NCBI GenBank assembly: GCA_944368155.1
Contig: CALVWW010000004.1
Location: 62,001 to 126,000, forward strand
Source of the DNA: an uncultured Clostridia bacterium
Lineage (GTDB): Bacteria > Bacillota > Clostridia > Christensenellales > Borkfalkiaceae
Length of the DNA stretch: 64,000 nucleotides
Direction: 5' to 3'
Both the position numbers and the translations under genes were made by a program. The notes below the pieces were generated by a model, which worked only from the letters and a program-made list of their open reading frames with translations, made no database searches and was not told the DNA's origin. Below, in pieces: positions 58,605 to 64,000 of the stretch (position 1 is the stretch's first letter; each line of letters opens with the position of its first letter).

Positions 58605-58711
58605 GCCGAAAAAAGATAAGGCGGGATTTACTCCCGCCGTTAAATCTTTTTACGACTTACCCTAAAACCTCACGGAAAAAGATTTTGGCATAGCCAAAAG
58701 ATTTTTCGTGA
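58605..58711 (-). repeat. Element A copy 8 (reverse orientation)
   Basis: Minus-strand order: TCACGAAAAATCTTTTGGC/GCCAAAATCTTTTTCCGTGA (58670-58711), then GTCGTAAAAAGAT/ATCTTTTTTCGGC around GGCGGGA-GTAAA-TCCCGCC (58605-58656). It ends 5 bp from the stop of the dehydrogenase gene. Confidence 0.85.
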
Positions 58712-58716
58712 ACCCT

Positions 58717-59517
58717 TTACTGCGGCTGTTTGCCGATATAGGCAAGTATGCCGCCGTCTACATAGAGTATATGGCCGTTGACTGCGTTGGACGCGTCGGA
58801 GGCAAGGAATACTGCGGGGCCTGCAAGCTCGTCCGCTTCTAACCAACGGCCTGCGGGAGTTTTTGCGCAGATAAAGCTGTCGAACGGGTGACGGGAGCCG
58901 TCGGGCTGACGCTCGCGAAGGGGCGCAGTCTGGGGAGTGGCGATATAGCCGGGGCCTATGGCGTTGCACTGAATGTTGTAACCGCCGTATTCCGAGCAGA
59001 TATTGCGGGTGAGCATCTTGAGGCCGCCCTTGGCTGCGGCATAGGCCGAAACGGTTTCACGGCCAAGCTCGCTCATCATAGAGCAGATGTTAATAATCTT
59101 GCCGTGGCCCTTTTTAATCATTGAAGGAAGGCATGCCTTTGCAACGATGAAAGGCGCGTTGAGGTCAACGTCGATTACCTGCCTGAAGTCAGCAGCGGAC
59201 ATCTCTATCATGGGTATGCGCTTGATTATGCCGGCGTTATTGACAAGGATATCTATCACGCCGACCTCTTCCTCTATCTTTTTAACGAGTTCCTGAACGG
59301 CAGGCTCGTCGCACACGTTGCACACGTAGCCATATGCCTTTATGCCGTCGGCCTCGTAGGCGGCAAGACCCTTATCAACGAGTTCCTGCTTCAAATCGCA
59401 GAAAGTGATTGTTGCGCCTGCCGCAGCAAGACCCTTTGCGATAGCATAGCCTATGCCGTAGGTGCCGCCGGTGACGAGGGCAACTTTGCCGTCGAGCCTG
59501 AAATCTTCCATTTTCAT
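58717..59517 (-). CDS. Short-chain dehydrogenase, gluconate 5-dehydrogenase/KduD-like
   Basis: 266 residues. Cofactor motif TGGTYGIGYAIAKGL, NNAGIIKRIPMIEMSAADF, catalytic SAYAAAKGGLKMLTRN and GYIATPQTAPLRERQPDGSRHPFDSFI, the loop seen in gluconate 5-dehydrogenase (IdnO) relatives. It interconverts a keto-gluconate or related uronate. It is related to kduD at 46933 but distinct, and sits apart from the pectin cluster beyond clpB. A consensus promoter and GGAG site are present. Confidence 0.88.
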   Translation of the reverse strand: MKMEDFRLDGKVALVTGGTYGIGYAIAKGLAAAGATITFCDLKQELVDKGLAAYEADGIKAYGYVCNVCDEPAVQELVKKIEEEVGVIDILVNNAGIIKRIPMIEMSAADFRQVIDVDLNAPFIVAKACLPSMIKKGHGKIINICSMMSELGRETVSAYAAAKGGLKMLTRNICSEYGGYNIQCNAIGPGYIATPQTAPLRERQPDGSRHPFDSFICAKTPAGRWLEADELAGPAVFLASDASNAVNGHILYVDGGILAYIGKQPQ

Positions 59518-59561
59518 AAGAATAGTTTTCTCCTTTTTTATTTTTATTGTTTACAACTATG

Positions 59562-59590
59562 ATTATAGCACATTATCACGCCAAATACAA
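59562..59590 (-). promoter_or_regulatory. Promoter of the second KduD-like gene
   Basis: On the minus strand TTGTAT, a 17-nt spacer, TATAAT. Confidence 0.8.
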
Positions 59591-59701
59591 CAACTGCGAC
59601 GCTTAAAAATTTTTGTATTTTTTGTGAAAAAGGTTTATATGCCGAATACCTTAAGTCTGTGCGCCGTCCTGCTCCCCCTTTCCGTCTATCCCGGGGGCAT
59701 A

Positions 59702-59741
59702 AAAAGCGCGCCGCGCACATTTACATGCGCGGCGCGCTTTT
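59702..59741. terminator. Terminator of the purine permease gene
   Basis: AAAAGCGCGCCGCGCA and TGCGCGGCGCGCTTTT pair perfectly (16 bp) around an 8-nt loop. T-runs on both strands; 16 bp past the stop at 59758. Confidence 0.85.
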
Positions 59742-59757
59742 AAAAATAAAACCAACT

Positions 59758-61389
59758 TTAAACGGAGCTTATGAGGAAGGTTACAAGGAAAATAACGCCT
59801 ATAATCCATGTCGCCACAGAAATCTGCTTTATCTTGCCGGTACATATTTTTACGAGCATAAAAGTGATTATGCCCATGCCTATGCCCTTGGAAATGGAGT
59901 AGCCGAGAAGCATTACCATGAACGTCATGAACGCAACGATTGCATCGGCCGCGTCGCTCCAGTCAACCTTGGTGACAGAGCTCATCATGAGCACGCCCAC
60001 CCAGATGAGAGCCGTTGCCGTTGCGCAACGGGGGATGAGCTGAGCTATGGGGCTTAAGAACATTGCCACGATAAAGCACAGGCCGGTGACAAGCGCCGTA
60101 AAGCCCGTCCTTCCCCCGGCGGCTACGCCTGATGAAGACTCAACGAAGGTGGTAACCGTCGAAGTGCCCGCAATTGCGCCGGTGCAGGTTGCAATCGCGT
60201 CGGCAAGCATCATCTTTTCCATGCGTATGGGGGTACCGTTTTCATCTAACAGATTGCCCTTTGAGCATGCGCCGTAAAGCGTGCCTATCGTGTCGAACAT
60301 ATCTATCATGCAAAGCGAAATGGCAGATGTGATTAAAACAACCACCAAAGTTCCGGCGTTATTGCTGCCGGTGTTCAGATAGTTATCGAAATTGAAACCT
60401 TCATAGAATACCGCGCCGACGGAATCTTTGCCACATGCGACGAACGCGCTGAAGGGGTTTTCGATACTCTCAAATTCATTGAACATGGCAGCGGCGGCGG
60501 CCACATTTGCGCCGTAAGCTATCGCAGCGAGAACATAATAGAGCACGGCCGAACCCAAAAGACCCCATAATATGGCGCCTTTAACGTTCTTTTTGGAGAG
60601 AATGGCAATGGCGATAACACCGAGTATGGCGACTATTGCGGGGAGCATGCCGCCGACCGTGCCGCCTTCATACGTCATAAATTCGCCCGAGCCGAGCACG
60701 TTGAAGGAGATGAAGCCCGTCAGTGTTCCGGGGTTCAGCGAGCCATCGGGGTTTACTGACGCAGTACTCACGATAATACCCGCCTGCTGCATGCCTATGA
60801 AGGCGATGAACAGACCTATGCCGACGGGAACGGCGTGGCGCACTGCCGCGGGAATAGCTTCGAAAATTTTCTTGCGCAGGCCGGTCACCGTGAGGAGCAG
60901 GAATACTACGCCGTCAAGCAAAACGAATACCATTGTGTTGGCATAGGTGAGACCTGTGGCAGAATCGAGCAACGTATATACGATGAACGCGTTTATACCC
61001 ATGCCTGAAGCCTGGGCGAGCGGCATTTTCGCAAGAAATGCCATGAGCATTGTGCCCACGATTGCGCCTATTGCAGTTGCTATATATGCGGCGCCGTAAG
61101 GGTATTCACTGCCGGCTGCACCCAAAGGCCCTTGGAACATTTCGGCGTTGACCATCAGTATATAGACCATCGCCATGAATGTAGTTACGCCCGCAACGAT
61201 TTCCGTGCGGTAGTTGGAGCCGCTCTTTGTTATGCCGAACCAGTTATCCACCTTGCCCCAGAAGCCCTTGCGGGGCTGAGGAGAAAGTTGCGACGAAGGC
61301 TGAGGTTCAGGCGCCGGCTGCACGGCGGACTCTTCGGTTGATTGCTCTGATATTGCCTGCTGCTCGGGCAAGCTCACATCTTCTGACAT
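59758..61389 (-). CDS. NCS2 family permease, AzgA-like guanine/hypoxanthine/adenine transporter
   Basis: 543 residues from the ATG at 61389, preceded by AGGAGG. The first ~60 residues are a Gln/Ser/Pro-rich cytosolic tail, longer than in relatives. Then come about 12-14 membrane segments: YRTEIVAGVTTFMAMVYILMVNAEMF, LPLAQASGMGINAFIVYTLL-like ASGMGINAFIVYTLL, AVPVGIGLFIAFIGMQQAGII and STVTTFVESSSGVAAGGRTGFTALVTG, the AzgA hallmark. It imports purine bases with protons and would feed Hpt (8937). No purine riboswitch core was found above it. Confidence 0.92.
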   Translation of the reverse strand: MSEDVSLPEQQAISEQSTEESAVQPAPEPQPSSQLSPQPRKGFWGKVDNWFGITKSGSNYRTEIVAGVTTFMAMVYILMVNAEMFQGPLGAAGSEYPYGAAYIATAIGAIVGTMLMAFLAKMPLAQASGMGINAFIVYTLLDSATGLTYANTMVFVLLDGVVFLLLTVTGLRKKIFEAIPAAVRHAVPVGIGLFIAFIGMQQAGIIVSTASVNPDGSLNPGTLTGFISFNVLGSGEFMTYEGGTVGGMLPAIVAILGVIAIAILSKKNVKGAILWGLLGSAVLYYVLAAIAYGANVAAAAAMFNEFESIENPFSAFVACGKDSVGAVFYEGFNFDNYLNTGSNNAGTLVVVLITSAISLCMIDMFDTIGTLYGACSKGNLLDENGTPIRMEKMMLADAIATCTGAIAGTSTVTTFVESSSGVAAGGRTGFTALVTGLCFIVAMFLSPIAQLIPRCATATALIWVGVLMMSSVTKVDWSDAADAIVAFMTFMVMLLGYSISKGIGMGIITFMLVKICTGKIKQISVATWIIGVIFLVTFLISSV

Positions 61390-61463
61390 AGTGACCTCCT
61401 GAAAAATACTTTCAAATGATGCAAACGGCACGAAAAAGTGCGGGTTATGCATATTGCACATAT

Positions 61464-61492
61464 ATTTTATCACGTTTTCACGAAAAGTTCAA
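61464..61492 (-). promoter_or_regulatory. Promoter of the purine permease gene
   Basis: On the minus strand TTGAAC, a 17-nt spacer, TAAAAT. Confidence 0.8.
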
Positions 61493-61525
61493 GATATATT
61501 TACGTCTACATAATTTTCAGTAAAA

Positions 61526-61852
61526 TTATTCGGTTTTACCTTTATTATTAGAAGCGGCTCTGGGCGGCATACCGTATTTTTCTCTTAACCGAGTAAAAAC
61601 CTCTTCGCCGGAAATGCCTTTACCCGCATCCACTTCTGCAAGTTCTTCATATATCTTAAAATACAAATCACAACGAGTCATCATTTCATCTGTAGGCAGC
61701 TTAACAGGAAACGGAATACTCTGAGTGTAAAAGACCTGATACAAGAAAATGTTCACGGCCTCATCTATCCTTAAACCCAAACCTTCAAGAACAGTTTCTG
61801 CTGCCTCAACTATACGCTTATCAACTTTAACAGTTAATTTCTTTTTTTCCAT
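61526..61852 (-). CDS. RelB/DinJ family antitoxin-like protein, no toxin partner
   Basis: 108 residues from the ATG at 61852. The ribbon-helix-helix start KKLTVKVDKRIVEAAETVLEGLGLRIDEAVNIFLYQVFYTQSIPFPVKLP is typical of RelB/DinJ. The C-terminal part (EELAEVDAGKGISGEEVFTRLREKYG) matches the toxin-wrapping segment. No RelE/YafQ gene follows: the next bases lead to the purine permease promoter. It has no good ribosome site and begins 10 nt after an orphan frame, so its translation may be coupled to that frame. It may be a remnant or a stand-alone regulator. Confidence 0.8.
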   Translation of the reverse strand: MEKKKLTVKVDKRIVEAAETVLEGLGLRIDEAVNIFLYQVFYTQSIPFPVKLPTDEMMTRCDLYFKIYEELAEVDAGKGISGEEVFTRLREKYGMPPRAASNNKGKTE

Positions 61853-61862
61853 AATCACGACT

Positions 61863-62072
61863 TTACTTAGGTAGCTCACCACAGACACATTCAAGCGCCA
61901 GATTAAAACCTATCTTAAAACCACGAGTAAACTCCTTTGAATAACACGACTTCCAACTTGAAATAAAGTCATCATAAGAACTGTACTCGCCATCTTCATG
62001 TAATAACTCATAATCACCGAAGTCAGAAATATCTCCTTTCGGAACTTTTATCCAATTTATATATTCACGGTT
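61863..62072 (-). pseudogene. Orphan reading frame without a start codon, between abiEii and relB-like gene
   Basis: Directly after the abiEii stop, the same frame stays open for 69 codons (NREYINWIKVPKGDISDFGDY ... KIGFNLALECVCGELPK). The composition is protein-like, with Trp, Tyr and Cys, but there is no ATG, GTG or TTG in frame. It may be the tail of a gene that lost its front, a segment made by read-through of the abiEii stop, or a gene using a rare start. No family recognised. Confidence 0.5.
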
Positions 62073-62933
62073 TTAAATATTCAAATTTTGAGTGATCTGC
62101 GTAAAGAAATCTCTGCTCCAGAAGTCTAACGAAGACTTATTTTTGATATAGGGTAAAACGTTCTCTTTGGCTGCATTGAAATCTATGGTAGCAAACCTAT
62201 CATCAAGAAGCCCTATAAGGCTATCCCTTGTAAGTTCAAAATCCTCGCCTATCGCGCCCGAATCCACAAGGCGGGCCTTGAGGTGCGGCAGATTTACGCC
62301 GGCATTGCGGGCGATGTAAAAAACATAGTCGTACAAGTCCCTGCCCTTCACCCTGTTCTTCCACGCACGGCACAAAACGGCGTGTATTTTACCCGCAAAA
62401 AGCGAAGGTAAATCATATAGCCTTACATTATACGGCGAGGGCATTAAACCATATTTATTTTCATAAGTAGCATAAGGCGGCGGATTGGTATCTACCTCGA
62501 ATTTAATCTTGATGACTTCCATTGGATGAAGCATAGTTGTGGGGGTATCGCCGTAAACGCTTAAAATATGCTCCTTTGTATTGCCCTTTAAAAAAGCCGA
62601 TTTTATATGAGAATCTGCCGTTTTGACCTTTTCTTCGACAGTAAAATTAAGTCCGACTGAATTGAGCTCATTTTGTAATACCGAAAAATACTTACTCAAA
62701 TCAAAGTTATTATCGGGTGCCGCAAGTGAAAAATCGAGGTCTTCGGAAAAACGGTCGAGGCCGTAAAAAATACGCAGCGCCGTTCCGCCATAGAAAGCCG
62801 CCGCCTTAAAGAACCCGGCACGCGAAAGCCCGCATAGAGCCACCTCCTGAACGACCTCCTTTAATGCGTTGCGCTCTTCCTCTAAGGTCTTTGCGTTGTA
62901 CCTTGCCATCATCTGTCCTAAAATCGAATTCAT
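62073..62933 (-). CDS. abiEii: AbiEii toxin (nucleotidyltransferase) of a type IV toxin-antitoxin system
   Basis: 286 residues, full length. The DNA polymerase-beta-like core is AAAFYGGTALRIFYGLDRFSEDLDFSL (G-G-T and D-x-D, residues ~45-71), followed by the conserved LYDLPSLFAGKIHAVLCRAWKNRVKGRDLYDYVFYIARNAGV (K-x3-R-x-K-D-x-Y-D). AbiEii-type enzymes add nucleotides to tRNAs or other RNAs and stop growth, often in phage defence. Its ATG overlaps the abiEi stop by 4 nt. Confidence 0.93.
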   Translation of the reverse strand: MNSILGQMMARYNAKTLEEERNALKEVVQEVALCGLSRAGFFKAAAFYGGTALRIFYGLDRFSEDLDFSLAAPDNNFDLSKYFSVLQNELNSVGLNFTVEEKVKTADSHIKSAFLKGNTKEHILSVYGDTPTTMLHPMEVIKIKFEVDTNPPPYATYENKYGLMPSPYNVRLYDLPSLFAGKIHAVLCRAWKNRVKGRDLYDYVFYIARNAGVNLPHLKARLVDSGAIGEDFELTRDSLIGLLDDRFATIDFNAAKENVLPYIKNKSSLDFWSRDFFTQITQNLNI

Positions 62934-63526
62934 TGCAAGTCTTCCTCTCTACTCAAATACTTTGCCAAAATTTTTAAATTATTGCATCCGTACAGCGGAG
63001 CAATGCAGCAAATGCTCTCAATATCCAGCGACATCAAGCCATTTTCGTCTATTCGCAAGTCATCAAACAGCAATTCCTTTAACGCCTTCATAGAACCTAC
63101 AGGCGGCAATGAATACAGCTTATCGCACAACGCCTTTTCAGGTGTGGCGATCTGATATGAATAACCGTTCTCCATACAGATGTTTACGCCCAGACTAAAT
63201 ACCGCCTTGGGCACATCACGATAAGTGTATAAGCCAAACGCATTTTGATAACGCTTTTTTCTGTTCTTACCAAACGTTGCACTTGTGTATGTTTTATAGA
63301 CGGCTTCGGGAATCAACGAATAAACAGCAAGCGCATAGTCGAAAGACAGATAGGACGGGCCGTAAATATAGCCGGCTAAATACTTGCCATCCGCATTTTT
63401 ATCCGTTTCATACAGGCCGCGGGATACTTGAGTCAGATTTCCCGCCTGTACTTCACGCCTTATTTTGCCAATAATGTCGGTATAGTCGCTATACTTTAAA
63501 GCCAGATCGTCAACCGTCAAAACCAT
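62930..63526 (-). CDS. abiEi: AbiEi antitoxin
   Basis: 198 residues from the ATG at 63526, preceded by GGAGG; an in-frame start four codons up is the alternative. The N-terminal winged-helix part (VDDLALKYSDYTDIIGKIRREVQAGNLTQVSRGLYETDK) binds DNA. YIYGPSYLSFDYALAVYSLIPEAVYKTYTSAT and YSYQIATPEKALCDKLYSLPPVGSMKALKELLFDDLRID are family signatures. AbiEi represses the operon and counters AbiEii without direct binding (type IV). An inverted repeat in the promoter overlaps its own ribosome site. Confidence 0.92.
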   Translation of the reverse strand: MVLTVDDLALKYSDYTDIIGKIRREVQAGNLTQVSRGLYETDKNADGKYLAGYIYGPSYLSFDYALAVYSLIPEAVYKTYTSATFGKNRKKRYQNAFGLYTYRDVPKAVFSLGVNICMENGYSYQIATPEKALCDKLYSLPPVGSMKALKELLFDDLRIDENGLMSLDIESICCIAPLYGCNNLKILAKYLSREEDLQ

Positions 63527-63529
63527 AAA

Positions 63530-63570
63530 TTCCTCCAAGTACTTTTATTATATCAAATTATTTGGAGGAA
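63530..63570. promoter_or_regulatory. Candidate AbiEi operator
   Basis: TTCCTCCAA (63530-63538) and TTGGAGGAA (63562-63570) form a perfect 9-bp inverted repeat flanking the -10 box. The inner arm contains the abiEi ribosome site. Confidence 0.6.
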
Positions 63571-63575
63571 ATCAA
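63547..63575 (-). promoter_or_regulatory. Promoter of abiEi-abiEii
   Basis: On the minus strand TTGATT, a 17-nt spacer, TATAAT. Confidence 0.85.
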
Positions 63576-63691
63576 GAATAATATAGAGTTATCTCACAGA
63601 AATATTTCGACTGAATTAGCTGCCAAAATCTGGAAAAATTCTATGATAAAAATAGCAAATGGCTGTAGTGTGTGCGCTTGGTAATAACAAG

Positions 63692-63727
63692 TCGCCCCCT
63701 CACGAAAAATTTTTCGTGAGGGGGCGA
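63692..63727. terminator. Perfect 36-bp palindrome
   Basis: TCGCCCCCTCACGAAAAA and its exact complement abut with no loop, 9 bp past the stop of the gene at the right edge. In RNA it would fold with a small forced loop at the A/T centre; it has the CACGAAAAA/TTTTTCGTG core seen in element A hairpins. Confidence 0.7.
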
Positions 63728-63736
63728 TATGTTTTA

Positions 63737-64000
63737 TTATTTTACTTCTTTAAATACCAGTTTGCACTTGGTGCCGTTTGCGTCGAGAGGCAGCAAAAAC
63801 CACGCCTCGTCGCCGTTGAGTTTGCATTCGCCGTAGTCCTTTACGTCCTTAATTACCACCGTTTCGCCCTGCACGCTGTAGGTGCCTTCGGCAGGCTTGC
63901 GCGAGCCCTTGCCGTAAGTTACCGTAACTTTGTCGCCGGCGCCGAATTCCACCGTCGAGCCCTTGCCGAACTCATCTGCCATTGCCAAAAAGAATATTGC
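63737..64000 (-). CDS. Hypothetical protein, 5' part outside the window
   Basis: The frame is open to the right edge (AIFFLAMADEFGKGSTVEFG ...), so at least 88 residues are seen and the start lies beyond 64000. The visible part is beta-strand rich (KVTVTYGKGSRKPAEGTYSVQGETVVIKDV, AWFLLPLDANGTKCKLVFKEV) and resembles the C-terminal half of small lipocalin-like or META-type domains that compare a value with a stored default; this is a weak resemblance. Function unknown. Confidence 0.6.
   Translation of the reverse strand, partial: AIFFLAMADEFGKGSTVEFGAGDKVTVTYGKGSRKPAEGTYSVQGETVVIKDVKDYGECKLNGDEAWFLLPLDANGTKCKLVFKEVK

Noticed and set aside
61390-61525. Possible purine riboswitch before the NCS2 permease
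   Set aside because: The conserved purine-aptamer core and its three-stem layout are not visible; only a promoter and short leader are present.

Overview
The window looks like a chromosomal segment of a low-to-mid GC, probably gut-dwelling member of the Clostridia (Firmicutes/Bacillota). The signs are Firmicutes-type ribosomal gene neighbourhoods (rpmG-secE-nusG-rplK-rplA, rplJ-rplL with a typical L10 leader, the TIGR03960/DUF2344/rng trio beside rplU-rpmA), purine-rich Shine-Dalgarno sites, sigma-A-like promoters with 17-bp spacers, and a large plant-polysaccharide locus. I cannot name the species. Some features are unusual for Clostridia: a SecB-type chaperone, an L27 with a shortened N-terminal extension and no neighbouring processing protease, and rplJL separated from both rplKA and rpoBC.

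Layout. 1-1547: a DUF1893 domain reading straight into a 4Fe-4S aldo/keto reductase. 1748-10012 (minus): translation and secretion genes (rplL, rplJ, rplA, rplK, nusG, secE, rpmG), interrupted by a QueD-like protein and a two-gene cassette of unknown function, then hpt and secB. 10236-16959: radical-SAM protein, DUF2344 protein, RNase G, a minus-strand insert (helical protein, nitroreductase, MarR), then rplU-rpmA. 17101-19452: GNAT, methyltransferase, AraC regulator. 19671-48695: a pectin/galacturonate utilisation region. It encodes an LplB/LplC-type ABC importer with a 921-residue lipoprotein, an ATPase and several small unknown membrane proteins; GH28, GH105 and CE8 enzymes without signal peptides; UxaC/UxaA/UxaB, KduI/KduD, KdgK and a KDPG aldolase-VOC fusion; a second sugar-ABC ATPase; a sugar isomerase-like protein; and a NodB deacetylase. 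Oligogalacturonides are therefore probably imported, demethylated and hydrolysed in the cytosol, and funnelled through KDG and KDPG to pyruvate and glyceraldehyde-3-phosphate. 49224-64000: two MATE transporters, AraC, GNAT, a small kinase, an XRE regulator with a divergent 66-residue gene, ClpB, a second KduD-like dehydrogenase, an NCS2 purine permease, a lone RelB/DinJ antitoxin, an AbiEi/AbiEii toxin-antitoxin pair and a partial gene at the right edge.

The most novel signal is not a gene. The long intergenic gaps are built from three families of imperfect, modular hairpin repeats, called A, B and C here. Sequence changes in one stem arm are matched by compensating changes in the other. They occur in a fixed order relative to genes: C directly after stop codons, A or B just before the ribosome binding site of the next gene. 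I do not recognise them as any named element. All functional calls come from reading the sequence and family knowledge; no searches were run.
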